Shown: piece after piece, positions 1-8,653 of the stretch
How the letters are laid out: each line of letters opens with the position of its first letter
Position numbering within the stretch: position 1 is the stretch's first letter
Assembly (NCBI RefSeq): GCF_000422385.1
Contig: NZ_AULR01000002.1
Span: 461,439-525,438, forward strand
Source of the DNA: Microbacterium indicum DSM 19969
Lineage (GTDB): Bacteria; Actinomycetota; Actinomycetes; Actinomycetales; Microbacteriaceae
Direction: 5' to 3'
DNA length: 64,000 bases
Position numbers and translations under genes: made by a program
Notes under the pieces: model-generated
The model's database searches: none
What the model saw: the letters and a program-made list of their open reading frames with translations, nothing else
Told to the model about the DNA's origin: nothing

Positions 1-96
1 GGAGACGTCGTCGCCGAGCGCCGCTCCGACGGCGTCGCGCAGCTCGCCCTCATCGACCTTGGACGGGTTCCAGATGACGCCGATCGCCGTGCTCAT
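1..96 (-). CDS. Diacylglycerol kinase family protein, N-terminal fragment cut by window edge
   Basis: Only the first 32 codons are visible. They begin MSTAIGVIWNPSKVDEGELR, which fits the start of the lipid/diacylglycerol kinase catalytic fold, where an early strand is followed by an N-P-S/K turn used in nucleotide binding. Proteins of this family phosphorylate lipid alcohols at the membrane. The gene is divergent from the ParA gene. No clear ribosome binding site precedes the ATG, and an AGGCT-like element lies just upstream. The assignment rests on a short stretch, so the family is probable and the substrate unknown. Confidence 0.55.
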   Translation of the reverse strand, partial: MSTAIGVIWNPSKVDEGELRDAVGAALGDDVS

Positions 97-203
97 GCTC
101 CCAGCCTGTCGCCCGACGGACCGCACCGCAACCGCGCGCCCGAGATCCGCATCCGGCCGCGATCCGACACACGCCGTTCTCACAGACCTGAGAGGATGAC
201 GAC

Positions 204-944
204 GTGAGCGCTCGGATCGTGACCGTGTACAGCACCAAGGGCGGGGTCGGGAAGACCACGACCGCGGTGACCCTCGCCTCCATCGCGGCGGCCGACGGGA
301 ACAGGGTCCTGCTCTGGGACCTCGACCCGCAGGCCGCATCGACGTGGCTCCTCGAGGTCAAGCAGAAGATGCGCGGCGGCGCGGGGGCGGTGTTCGCGGG
401 CGACGCACCGCTCAAGAAGGCGATCCGCGGAACCGACGTCCAGGGCCTCGACGTCGTCCCGGCCGACGCCTCGTATCGCGACCTCGACATCGCGCTCGAC
501 GCCGCGAAGAAGTCGTCCTCGCGCCTCGCGAAGGCGCTCAAGCCGCTGAAGTCGGTGTACGACGTCATCATCATCGACTGCCCGCCCGGCGCTTCGCTCG
601 TCGCCGAGAACGCGCTCCACGTCGCCGACGTCGTCGTCACTCCCCTGTCGCCCGCTCTGCTGTCGCTCCGCTCCTACGAGCAGGTCACGGCGTTCCTCGC
701 CGAGCAGGAGTCGCGCGCCAAGCTCATCGCCTTCCTCAACATGGTCGACCGCCGCAAGAAGACCCACCGCGACGCCGCCGAGCGCCTGCCGTCGGAGATC
801 CGCGGCCTCAGCGACATCGTCGTCCCCGCCTCGGTCGTCGTCGAGCGCATGGGCGAGCGCCACGAGGCCGTGACGGAGTTCGCGGCGTCCTCCGACCCGG
901 CGAAGGCGTTCCGCGCCCTCTGGCACGTCGTCTCGCGGGCCTGA
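204..944 (+). CDS. ParA family ATPase (orphan)
   Basis: A 246-residue P-loop ATPase of the ParA/Soj/MinD class. The deviant Walker A motif KGGVGKTT is at about residues 12-19, DLDPQAAST follows at about 41-49, and the Walker B/switch segment IIIDCPPGAS is near 124-133. Such ATPases bind DNA or membrane as ATP-dependent dimers and position cargo. No ParB gene or parS-like cluster lies next to it, so it is unlikely to be the main chromosome-segregation ParA. It starts with GTG, a GAGAGG stretch sits upstream, and it ends against glnE with no gap. The cargo is unknown. Confidence 0.85.
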   Translation: MSARIVTVYSTKGGVGKTTTAVTLASIAAADGNRVLLWDLDPQAASTWLLEVKQKMRGGAGAVFAGDAPLKKAIRGTDVQGLDVVPADASYRDLDIALDAAKKSSSRLAKALKPLKSVYDVIIIDCPPGASLVAENALHVADVVVTPLSPALLSLRSYEQVTAFLAEQESRAKLIAFLNMVDRRKKTHRDAAERLPSEIRGLSDIVVPASVVVERMGERHEAVTEFAASSDPAKAFRALWHVVSRA

Positions 945-3900
945 TCAGAGGTCGTAGAACACGCGCTCGTAGGTGCGCCGCGCGCGCCGCGCCGCGCGCA
1001 GCCACTCCTCCTCGACACGCGGGCCTGATCCCGGGGGCATCTCGAGGATCCGCCCGATCCCGTCGAGCTGACGGTGGTCGAGCGGCAGGTCGTCGCTCGT
1101 GCGGCCCGTGAGCAGGGTCTTCGCCGAGCGCAGTCGCGTCGCGAGCCGCCACGCGTCGCCGAGCTGGGCGGCGTCGCCCGCGGCGAGGAGCCCCGCCTCG
1201 ACGGCGGCGTCGAGCGCGCCGAGCGTCTGCGGCGTTCGCAGGGCCGGGACGTCGTGCGCGTGCTGGAGCTGCAGCAGCTGCACGAGCCATTCCACATCGC
1301 TGAGCCCGCCCGGCCCGAGCTTGAGGTGTCGCGACGGGTCGATGCCCCGCGGCATGCGCTCGCTCTCGACGCGGGCCTTGATGCGCTTGATCTCGCGCAC
1401 GTCGGCGGGGTCGCACAGGCCGGGATAGCGCTGGCGGTCGGCGAGCGCCATGAAGTCGTCGAGCAGGGCCGCGGTCCCCGCGACGGGCCGCGCACGGAGC
1501 AGCGCCTGCGCCTCCCACGTGACGGACCAGCGGTCGTAGTAGGCGGCGTAGGCGTCGAGCGAGCGCACGATGGGCCCGCGGCGGCCCTCGGGCCGGAGGT
1601 CCGCGTCGAGCTCGAGCGGCGCGCGGTGGTCCTCGGACACCTGGCGCACCGTCGCGACGATCCGCTGCGCGAGGCGCTCGGCCGTCTGCGGGTCGACGCC
1701 GGCCGCGCGATAGACGTAGAGCACGTCGGCGTCGGATCCGAAGCCGACCTCCTCGCCGCCGTAGCGCCCCATGCCGATGATCGCGAACTCGAGGGCCGCG
1801 TGCTCGGGCGGCACGACGGCGTCGCGCACGGCCCACACGGTCGCGCGCAGCGTGACGTCGGTGATGGCGCTCAGCGCGCGCGTCACCTCGCCGATCGAGA
1901 GGGTCCCGAGCATCGCGCCCATCGCGACCCGCAGGAGCTCGCGCCGGCGGATCTGCCGGATCGCGCTCATGGCGTCGTCGAGCGACGGCCGCCGGCTGCG
2001 GATCGCACGCGCCTCCTGCTCGAGGACCTCGACCGACCGCGGGCGCCGCAGCTCGTCGCTGTCGAGCCACGCGACCGACTCGGGGATCCACTCCATGAGC
2101 TCGCCGACGTAGCGCGAGCCGCTCAGCAGGGTCGTCAGCTGCTCGGCCGCGCCGGACGAGTCGCGCAGCATGCGCAGGAACCAGGGGCTGTCGCCAAGGC
2201 GCTCGCTGATGCGTCGATACGCCACAAGCCCGTAGTCGGGGTCGACTCCCCCGGCGAACCACAGGAGCATGACGGGCATGAGCGTCCGCTGCACCGTGGC
2301 CTTGCGGCTGACCCCGCGCGTCAGGGCGGCGATGTGGCGCAGCGCGCCCTTCGGGTCCTGGAAGCCGATCGCGGCGAGGCGGTCGTGCGCCTCGTCTCCC
2401 GTGAGAGCCCGCGCGTCGCCGCCGGTCGCGGCGACCGCCGAGAGCAGCGGGCGGTAGAACAGCCGCACGTGGATGTCGCGCACCTCGGCCTTGACGCGCT
2501 CCCACAGCGCCGTGACATCGTGCGCCGTGCCGCCCGCGGCGTCGGCCGAGGCGTCGAAGAGCCCCGTCGAGCGGGCGAGGACCCGCAGGCTCTCCCCGTC
2601 CTCCGGCATCAGGTGCGTGCGCCGAAGCTGCTGCAGCTGCAGGCGGTGCTCGATGAGTCGGAGGATCCGGTAGTCGGTCGAGAACGCCGCGGCGTCGGCG
2701 CGGCCGATGTACCCCGCGTCGACGAGCTGGTCGAGCGCCGCGAGCGTGCCGCGGGCGCGGACCGACGGATCCACGCGGCCGTGCACGAGCTGCAGCAGCT
2801 GCACCGTGAACTCGACGTCGCGGAGCCCGCCGGGACCGAGCTTGACCTGGCGGTCGATCTCGCCCGAGGCGATCGTGTCCCGCACGCGTTCGCGCATCGC
2901 CTGCACGCTGTCGACGAAGCCCTCGCGCCCCGCGCTCTCCCACACGAGGGGACGCGTCGCGTCGACGTAGGCGGCGCCCAGCTCGGCGTCCCCCGCGATC
3001 GCGCGCGCCTTCAGCAGGGCCTGGAACTCCCACGAGTGCGCCCAGCGCCGGTAGTACGCGAGGTGGGACTCGAGCGTGCGCACGAGCGCCCCCTGCTTGC
3101 CCTCGGGGCGCAGGTTCGCGTCGACCTCCCACAGCGGCGGCTCGGTCTCGAAGCCGTCGATCGCCCGCATCGCCTGGGAGGCGAGGCGCGTCGCGACGTC
3201 GATCATGCGCGTCTCGGACAGCTCGGACCCTTCGGCGACGCCGCAGACGAAGATCACGTCGACGTCCGAGACGTAGTTGAGCTCCTCGGCGCCCGTCTTT
3301 CCCATGCCGATGATCGCGAGGCGCGTCGCCCGCACATCGTCCGACGGGAACAGGCCCGCGGATCCGCGGTCGTTCGCGACCTTCGTGCGTGCGATCGCGA
3401 GGGCCGCCTCGAGCGCGGCGCCCGCCGCCTCGGAGAGCGCCGTCGACACGTCGCGGACCGCCTCGACCGAGTCGGGATCCGAGAGGTCGTAGCCCGCGAT
3501 GCGCAGGAGCGCCCGGCGGTAGGCGATGCGCAGCGCGATGCGCGCCTCCTCGCCGTCGCTCCGGGCGAACCCGTCGGACGCGCCGACTGCGGCCAGGAGC
3601 TCGCCGCGCATCTCGTCCGCGGTGGGGAGCGACCGCGGCCGCGAGGTCAGCTCGTCGACGAGGGTGCGCGGGTGGCGCAGCGCGAAGTCGGCGAGACCCT
3701 GCGATCCGCCGAGGACGCGCCAGACGCGACGCGAGCGGTGCCCGGCCGCGAGGACCTCGCGGATCGTGTCGGGGTCGCGCCTCGCGATGCCGAGGACGGC
3801 GCGCACGGCCGCATCGGGGTCGGCCGCGAGCGAGGCGAGCGCGATCAGGTCGTCGCGCGCGTGCCCCGTCGCGGCCGACAGCTCGGCGAGGTCGCCGTCG

Positions 3901-3974
3901 GCCTGGTCGACGTCCGAGAAGCCCGCCCTGACGAGGGTCGAGCGTCCCGAACGGCGCTCCGAGGGAGTCGCCAC
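945..3974 (-). CDS. glnE: Bifunctional glutamine synthetase adenylyltransferase/adenylyl-removing enzyme
   Basis: A 1009-residue protein of the full GlnE length. It has two nucleotidyltransferase domains. One has the signature SDVDVIFVC near residue 235 (adenylyl-removing half) and the other GSDADVLYVY near residue 745 (adenylylating half). Each is followed by a LGPGGLRDVE/LGPGGLSDVE motif typical of the linked helical domains. GlnE adds or removes AMP on glutamine synthetase in response to nitrogen status. Its GTG start lies one base after the glnA stop, so the two genes are co-transcribed. It meets the ParA gene tail to tail without a terminator that I can see. Confidence 0.96.
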   Translation of the reverse strand: MATPSERRSGRSTLVRAGFSDVDQADGDLAELSAATGHARDDLIALASLAADPDAAVRAVLGIARRDPDTIREVLAAGHRSRRVWRVLGGSQGLADFALRHPRTLVDELTSRPRSLPTADEMRGELLAAVGASDGFARSDGEEARIALRIAYRRALLRIAGYDLSDPDSVEAVRDVSTALSEAAGAALEAALAIARTKVANDRGSAGLFPSDDVRATRLAIIGMGKTGAEELNYVSDVDVIFVCGVAEGSELSETRMIDVATRLASQAMRAIDGFETEPPLWEVDANLRPEGKQGALVRTLESHLAYYRRWAHSWEFQALLKARAIAGDAELGAAYVDATRPLVWESAGREGFVDSVQAMRERVRDTIASGEIDRQVKLGPGGLRDVEFTVQLLQLVHGRVDPSVRARGTLAALDQLVDAGYIGRADAAAFSTDYRILRLIEHRLQLQQLRRTHLMPEDGESLRVLARSTGLFDASADAAGGTAHDVTALWERVKAEVRDIHVRLFYRPLLSAVAATGGDARALTGDEAHDRLAAIGFQDPKGALRHIAALTRGVSRKATVQRTLMPVMLLWFAGGVDPDYGLVAYRRISERLGDSPWFLRMLRDSSGAAEQLTTLLSGSRYVGELMEWIPESVAWLDSDELRRPRSVEVLEQEARAIRSRRPSLDDAMSAIRQIRRRELLRVAMGAMLGTLSIGEVTRALSAITDVTLRATVWAVRDAVVPPEHAALEFAIIGMGRYGGEEVGFGSDADVLYVYRAAGVDPQTAERLAQRIVATVRQVSEDHRAPLELDADLRPEGRRGPIVRSLDAYAAYYDRWSVTWEAQALLRARPVAGTAALLDDFMALADRQRYPGLCDPADVREIKRIKARVESERMPRGIDPSRHLKLGPGGLSDVEWLVQLLQLQHAHDVPALRTPQTLGALDAAVEAGLLAAGDAAQLGDAWRLATRLRSAKTLLTGRTSDDLPLDHRQLDGIGRILEMPPGSGPRVEEEWLRAARRARRTYERVFYDL

Positions 3975-3975
3975 G

Positions 3976-5310
3976 TCAGATGACGTCGAGCGTCGTCTCG
4001 AGCTCGAACGACGTGACCTGCGCGCGGTACTGCTCGAACTCGCGGCGCTTGTTCGCGAGCACGTAGCTGAACACCTGCTCGCCGAGCGTCTCGGCGACGA
4101 GCTCGGACTCCTCCATGCGCGCGATCGCCTGGTCGAGGCTCGACGGCAGCGCGCGGTACCCGAGCGCGCGGCGCTCGGCGTCGGAGAGCAGCCAGATGTT
4201 GTCCTCGGCCTCGGGCGGGAGCTCGTACTCGTTCTCGATGCCCTTGAGCCCGGCCGACAGCATGAGCGCGTACGCGAGGTACGGGTTCGCCGCCGAGTCG
4301 ATGCCGCGGTGCTCGATGCGCGCCGAGGTGCTCTTGCCGGGCTTGTAACGCGGAACGCGCACGAGCGCCGAGCGGTTGTTGTGGCCCCACGCGATGTAGC
4401 TGGGGGCCTCGTCGCCGCCCCACACGCGCTTGTACGAGTTGACGAACTGGTTGAGCAGCAGCGAGATCTCGTCGGCGTGCGTCAGGAGGCCCGCGATGAA
4501 GTGGCGGCCCGTCTTCGAGAGCTGGTGCGGGTCGCTCTCCTCGTAGAAGGCGTTGGCGTCGCCCTCGAAGAGCGACATGTGCGTGTGCATCCCGCTGCCG
4601 GGGGCGCCCGCAAGCGGCTTGGGCATGAACGTCGCGTGCACGCCCTGCTCGATCGCGACCTCCTTCACGACGGTGCGGAAGGTCATGATGTTGTCGGCCA
4701 TCGTGAGCGCGTCGGCGTAGCGCAGGTCGATCTCGTTCTGCCCCGGGCCGCCCTCGTGGTGGCTGAACTCGACCGAGATGCCGAGGTCCTCGAGCATGCG
4801 CACGGCGCGGCGGCGGAAGTCGTGCGCCGTGCCGCCCGGCACGTTGTCGAAGTAGCCGGCCGAGTCGACGGGGACGGGCGCGGATCCGCGCTCCCCCTGC
4901 TCGAAGAGGTAGAACTCCATCTCGGGGTGCGTGTAGAACGTGAACCCCGCGTCGGCGGCGCGCGAGAGCGTGCGTTTGAGGACGTTGCGCGGATCGGCGA
5001 CCGCGGGGTCGCCCTCGGGCGTGGTGAGGTCGCAGAACATGCGGGCCGTGGGCTCGACGTCGCCACGCCAGGGCAGGAGCTGGAAGGTCGTGGGATCCGG
5101 GTGCGCGAGCAGGTCGCTCTCCTGCACGCGGGTCAGGCCCTCGATGGCCGAGCCGTCGAACCCGATGCCCTCGCCGAACGCGCCTTCGACCTCGGCGGGG
5201 GCGAGCGCGACCGACTTCAGCGTTCCGATGACGTCGGTGAACCACAGGCGGACGAACTTCACGCCGCGCTCCTCGATCGTGCGGAGCACGAAATCCTGCT
5301 GCTTGTCCAT
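3976..5310 (-). CDS. glnA: Glutamine synthetase type I (glnA2-like)
   Basis: A 444-residue glutamine synthetase that makes glutamine from glutamate, ammonia and ATP. Hallmarks include GFDGSAIEGL near the N-terminus, the metal-ligand segment HPEMEFYLFE, HHEGGPGQNEIDLRY, and the ATP-binding part KPLAGAPGSGMHTHMSL. At 444 residues it is shorter than the roughly 470-residue adenylylated beta type and fits the alpha-like GlnA2 commonly found beside glnE in actinobacteria. It is therefore uncertain whether this copy is itself adenylylated. A TAGGCT -10 element at 5318-5323 lies 7 bases before the ATG and no clear ribosome site exists, so the message is probably leaderless. Confidence 0.95.
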   Translation of the reverse strand: MDKQQDFVLRTIEERGVKFVRLWFTDVIGTLKSVALAPAEVEGAFGEGIGFDGSAIEGLTRVQESDLLAHPDPTTFQLLPWRGDVEPTARMFCDLTTPEGDPAVADPRNVLKRTLSRAADAGFTFYTHPEMEFYLFEQGERGSAPVPVDSAGYFDNVPGGTAHDFRRRAVRMLEDLGISVEFSHHEGGPGQNEIDLRYADALTMADNIMTFRTVVKEVAIEQGVHATFMPKPLAGAPGSGMHTHMSLFEGDANAFYEESDPHQLSKTGRHFIAGLLTHADEISLLLNQFVNSYKRVWGGDEAPSYIAWGHNNRSALVRVPRYKPGKSTSARIEHRGIDSAANPYLAYALMLSAGLKGIENEYELPPEAEDNIWLLSDAERRALGYRALPSSLDQAIARMEESELVAETLGEQVFSYVLANKRREFEQYRAQVTSFELETTLDVI

Positions 5311-5352
5311 GCCGATCAGCCTACTGGCCGCGGGAGCGGGGACACGCCGCTC

Positions 5353-5547
5353 TCAGGACTCGTCGGATCGCCACGCGCGCTCAGCCTCGTCGTCGTCCTC
5401 CCACGCCTGCGAGCGCCTGGCCAGGACCTCGGGCGCGCGCTCCGCCTCCTCGCGCGTCGCGAAGGGCCCCGCGAGGTCGAGGGATCCCGACTGGGGTCCC
5501 TCCTCGACGAGGCGCGTGCGCATGTTGAACCAGAACTCGGCGGCCAT
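5353..5547 (-). CDS. Small conserved actinobacterial protein, SPOR-like, 64 aa
   Basis: A 64-residue acidic protein beginning MAAEFWFNMRT and containing the segment AGPFATREEAERAPEVL. An aromatic start followed by a G-P-F-x-T-x-E-E-A turn is typical of the short SPOR-domain-like or methionine-aminopeptidase-associated proteins seen in Microbacteriaceae. No signal peptide or membrane segment is present. It lies between lnt and glnA on the same strand. TAGCGT at 5555-5560 is placed 7 bases before the ATG, which points to a leaderless start. The function is unknown and the SPOR link is by pattern only. Confidence 0.7.
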   Translation of the reverse strand: MAAEFWFNMRTRLVEEGPQSGSLDLAGPFATREEAERAPEVLARRSQAWEDDDEAERAWRSDES

Positions 5548-5573
5548 GGCGCCCACGCTACCCGGGGTCCGGA

Positions 5574-7139
5574 TCAGGCGCGACGGCGCGCGCGGATCGC
5601 GAGGATCCCGAGCGCGAGGAGCGCCGCGGCCGGCACGACGAGGAGTCCCAGGCGGATCCCCTCCCCCGCGACGACGGCGGGGGTGAGCCCGTCGCGCAGC
5701 TCGACGTCGGCGACGATGAGCCCCTGCTCGTCGGCGGGGATCTCGTCGACCGTCGTGCCGTCGGGCGCGATGACCTGGCTCGTGCCGACGGTCGAGACGT
5801 TGACGACACTGCGCCCGGTCTCGATCGCGCGCATGCGCGCCATCTCGAGCTGCTGCAGGTTCTCGTCGGATCCGCGGAAGTCGGCGTTGTTCGTCTGGAA
5901 CATGTAGACCTGGGCGCCGTCCTGAGCGCCCTCCCACACGAGATCGTCGAACGCGACGTCGAAGCAGATCGCGAGCCCGACCGCGACGTCGCCGACGTGC
6001 ATGAGCGGGGCGTCGTCGCCGGGCTCGTACTCGCGGCCGATGAGCCCGATGAGGCTCGGGACGATCGCCTCGTAGAACGCGCGGTCCGGGACGTACTCGC
6101 CGAACGGCACGGGGTAGCGCTTCGAGTGGTGCGCGACGGGGCCCTCGTCGGCCGTCCACAGCATCGACATGTTGTAGACGAGCTGGCCCTGCGCGACGGC
6201 CGAGTTCATGAGGATCGGCGCGCCGTACGTCGCCGCGGCCCGGGTGAGGGCCGCGGCGGCCGCCCGGTCGGTCAGCGGGTCGACGCCGCCGAGCCCTCCC
6301 TCGGGCCAGAGGACGAGGTCGACGTCCTGCCCGATCACGGGATCCGACGCCTGGAGCTGCGCATCGAGCACGTCGTACCGCGCGCGCTGGTCGGCGTAGG
6401 CCGCGGGACCGTCGCCCTGGGCCGCGCCGACGCGGATCGATCCGGCCTCCGTCGTCGGGAACTGCGGGACGACGACGAGCGCGATCGCGAGCACAGCCGC
6501 CGCTCCGAGCCCCGCCGCGGGTACGCGGCGCGGGACGCCGGCCCAGCGCGCGGCGCGGCCCGTCTCCACGAGGAGGGCGACCGCGAGCGCGCAGAGGAAC
6601 GTGAGCCCCTCGGTTCCGACCCACGACGCGACCTGCGCGAGCGGCCCCGACGCCTGGCTCATGCCGAGGCGACCCCAGGGGAAGCCCGTGTAGGGCCAGG
6701 AGATCATGACGATCTCGCGAGCCGTCCAGATCCCCGCGACGAGCGCCGCCGTCGCGGCGAAGCGCCACCCGGGCCGCCGGATCACGCGCGGCACCCACCG
6801 GTACGCGAGGGCGATGAGGACGCCGCCGGCCCCCATGAAGAGGGCCTCGACGCCGGCGAGCGCGACCCACGGCACCCAGGAGAGGGGGTCGTCGCCGAGG
6901 AACCCGTCGATCCAGTCGATGTCCGGGAAGTAGAAGCTCGCCCCGAAGGCGAGCGCGACGAGGAACGCCGCGCCAGCTCGCCGCCCGACGAGCGAGACGA
7001 GCGAGAGCGCGACGGCGACGAAGGCGAGCGGCCAGATGCCGAGCGCGGGGAAGGATGCGTCGTACGCGAGCCCGCCGGCGACGGCGGCGATGAGCGCAGC
7101 CCAGAGCGGGAGGATCGGCCGCGGATCGGAAGTCGTCAC
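5574..7139 (-). CDS. lnt: Apolipoprotein N-acyltransferase
   Basis: A 521-residue membrane enzyme that adds the third acyl chain to the N-terminal cysteine of lipoproteins. About six to eight hydrophobic segments fill the first 230 residues, followed by an extracytoplasmic nitrilase-like domain and a final membrane segment with a basic tail. The catalytic triad can be placed: Glu in VLWPEGG near 280, Lys in HHSKRYPVPFGEYVP near 340, and Cys in AICFDV near 391. I chose the GTG start at 7139 because TAGGGT at 7147-7152 precedes it by 7 bases (leaderless). An earlier in-frame start would run into rimM. Several lipoproteins in this window are potential substrates. Confidence 0.93.
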   Translation of the reverse strand: MTTSDPRPILPLWAALIAAVAGGLAYDASFPALGIWPLAFVAVALSLVSLVGRRAGAAFLVALAFGASFYFPDIDWIDGFLGDDPLSWVPWVALAGVEALFMGAGGVLIALAYRWVPRVIRRPGWRFAATAALVAGIWTAREIVMISWPYTGFPWGRLGMSQASGPLAQVASWVGTEGLTFLCALAVALLVETGRAARWAGVPRRVPAAGLGAAAVLAIALVVVPQFPTTEAGSIRVGAAQGDGPAAYADQRARYDVLDAQLQASDPVIGQDVDLVLWPEGGLGGVDPLTDRAAAAALTRAAATYGAPILMNSAVAQGQLVYNMSMLWTADEGPVAHHSKRYPVPFGEYVPDRAFYEAIVPSLIGLIGREYEPGDDAPLMHVGDVAVGLAICFDVAFDDLVWEGAQDGAQVYMFQTNNADFRGSDENLQQLEMARMRAIETGRSVVNVSTVGTSQVIAPDGTTVDEIPADEQGLIVADVELRDGLTPAVVAGEGIRLGLLVVPAAALLALGILAIRARRRA

Positions 7140-7171
7140 GGGCGCGACCCTACGACGCCGGCCGATGAGCC

Positions 7172-7720
7172 TCACTCGGCTTCGTCTGCGAGATCCTCGA
7201 AGAGCCCGAGCGGGGGCGTCAGCACGACGCGGCCTGCCTCGACGTCGACCTCGGGGACGATCTCGGACACGAACGGCACCATGACCTCGCGCTCGCCGAC
7301 GGCGACGATCAGGAGGTCCTGCGCGGGGAGGTGCTCGACGCGGGCGACGGTGCCCACGACCTCTCCGTCGCGCACGGCTTCGAGGCCCACGAGCTGGTGG
7401 TCGTACCAGGCGTCGGGCTCGGAGGAGGCCGTCTCGTCCTCGTCGACCCAGAGGATCGCCCGGACGAGCGTCTCGGCGTCGTTGCGGTCGTCGATGTCCT
7501 CGAAGAACACGACGGGGCTCTGGTTCATCCAGCGGAACTCGCGGACCGTGATGGTCTTGCGGTGCCACTGGGAGTGCTCGGGGACCTGCAGGGTGAACGT
7601 CGCCCCCGGCACGAAACGGCCGTCGGGGTCGTCGGTGTACAGCTCGAGCTTGAGCGCGCCCTTGAGGCCGTGCGCCTTGAGCACACGACCGACGCGCAGC
7701 TGGTTCTTCGGCGCGGCCAT
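7172..7720 (-). CDS. rimM: Ribosome maturation factor RimM
   Basis: A 182-residue protein that assists maturation of the 30S head and binds ribosomal protein S19. The N-terminal domain carries QLRVGRVLKAHGLKGALKL, the typical RimM opening. The C-terminal PRC-barrel includes DHQLVGLEAVRDGEVVGTV and ends with the conserved LPPL-like VLTPPLGLFEDL. The start codon overlaps the stop of the upstream KH-domain gene (ATGA), giving tight coupling in the rpsP-KH-rimM order common to Gram-positive bacteria. No trmD follows here; lnt lies downstream instead. Confidence 0.94.
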   Translation of the reverse strand: MAAPKNQLRVGRVLKAHGLKGALKLELYTDDPDGRFVPGATFTLQVPEHSQWHRKTITVREFRWMNQSPVVFFEDIDDRNDAETLVRAILWVDEDETASSEPDAWYDHQLVGLEAVRDGEVVGTVARVEHLPAQDLLIVAVGEREVMVPFVSEIVPEVDVEAGRVVLTPPLGLFEDLADEAE

Positions 7721-7950
7721 CAGTCGTCGGCCACGTCGACGCGCACGCGGCGCTCGTCGGCCAGAGCGGCGACGAGCGCGCGCAGCGCCTTGGCCGTGCG
7801 GCCGCCGCGCCCGATCACACGGCCCCGGTCGGCGGGGGCGACGTGCACGGTGAGCACGTTCCCCCGCGGACCGTCGGACTCGTCGATGCGCACGGCATCG
7901 CGGTCGTCGACGATCCCCGTGACGATGTGTTCGAGAGCGGCGGCCAGCAC
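7720..7950 (-). CDS. khpA: KH-domain RNA-binding protein (KhpA/YlqC type)
   Basis: A 76-residue single KH-domain protein. The RNA-contacting loop is GRVIGRGGRTAKALRAL, matching the GxxG hallmark of KH folds. Small KH proteins between rpsP and rimM are known RNA-binding partners that affect cell division and elongation in Firmicutes. It starts with GTG 8 bases after the rpsP stop and overlaps rimM by the ATGA junction. Confidence 0.93.
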   Translation of the reverse strand: MLAAALEHIVTGIVDDRDAVRIDESDGPRGNVLTVHVAPADRGRVIGRGGRTAKALRALVAALADERRVRVDVADD

Positions 7951-7958
7951 GATCGGGA

Positions 7959-8378
7959 TTACTCCGCCGACTCGGTCTCGGCGGCGTCCTCGGCGGGCGC
8001 CTCGGCGGCGGGGGCCTCAGCCGGCTTGGCGGCCTGCGGCTTGACGACCGACTTCTTGCCCGTATCGGCCGTGTAGGCCTTCTTCTCGTCGGCGACGAGG
8101 AGCGTGCTCTTGGCGTCCTTGTCGCCCTTGAACGTGCCCCAGTCGCCCGTGATCTTGAGGATCGCGAGGACCTGCTCGGTCGGCTGCGCGCCGACGGAGA
8201 GCCAGTACTGAGCCCGCTCCGAGTCGACCTCGATGAACGAGGGGTGCTCGGTGGGGTGGTACTTGCCGATCTCCTCGATGACGCGACCGTCGCGCTTGGT
8301 GCGCGAGTCGGCGACGACGATGCGGTAGTACGGCGCGCGGATCTTGCCCAGGCGCTTGAGGCGAATCTTGACAGCCAC
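7959..8378 (-). CDS. rpsP: 30S ribosomal protein bS16
   Basis: A 139-residue bS16. The core of about 80 residues starts [20 protein letters not shown] and contains [18 protein letters not shown] and [14 protein letters not shown] long Ala/Glu-rich tail after about residue 105 is longer than in most bacteria but usual in actinobacteria. The start is GTG with a GGAG ribosome site. It is the first gene of the leftward rpsP-khpA-rimM operon. Confidence 0.96.
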   Translation of the reverse strand: MAVKIRLKRLGKIRAPYYRIVVADSRTKRDGRVIEEIGKYHPTEHPSFIEVDSERAQYWLSVGAQPTEQVLAILKITGDWGTFKGDKDAKSTLLVADEKKAYTADTGKKSVVKPQAAKPAEAPAAEAPAEDAAETESAE

Positions 8379-8586
8379 AGTGATCTCCAGTGGTGAGGAA
8401 AGGTAGTCGAACCCGTCGCCAGCCGCGTGGGGTCATGCACGGGGTGGCGGAAGCTCTGAAAGGTCGGAGCGCCGCGCCGGATAGAGGGTCGAGCGCGCGT
8501 TCCAGCTGTCCATTCTGCCAGAACGGGCCCTGAGAGGCGAACGGGAGGGGGCGCGCGTCGCGGTTCGAGTTGAAATCTCAGCCGCT

Positions 8587-8605
8587 TTAGGCGAGCCTTA
8601 CCTTC
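8587..8605 (+). promoter_or_regulatory. Candidate IdeR/DtxR iron box
   Basis: TTAGGCGAGCCTTACCTTC matches the 19-base IdeR/DtxR consensus TTAGGTTAGSCTWACCTWA at about 14 positions, more if the degenerate positions are counted. It lies 49 bases before the iron-siderophore binding-protein gene, where an iron-loaded repressor would block the promoter. The 275-base gap between rpsP and this gene holds no other gene that I can see. Confidence 0.75.
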
Positions 8606-8653
8606 GTCCCCCCGTTCGGAGCAGCCGCTCCCCCGCTACGAAAAGAGCCCCCC

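Noticed and set aside
1074..3983. A 969-codon open frame on the plus strand opposite glnE
   Set aside because: High GC keeps antisense frames open. The translation is a low-complexity Arg/Glu/Val run with no family motif, whereas the minus strand gives a complete GlnE.
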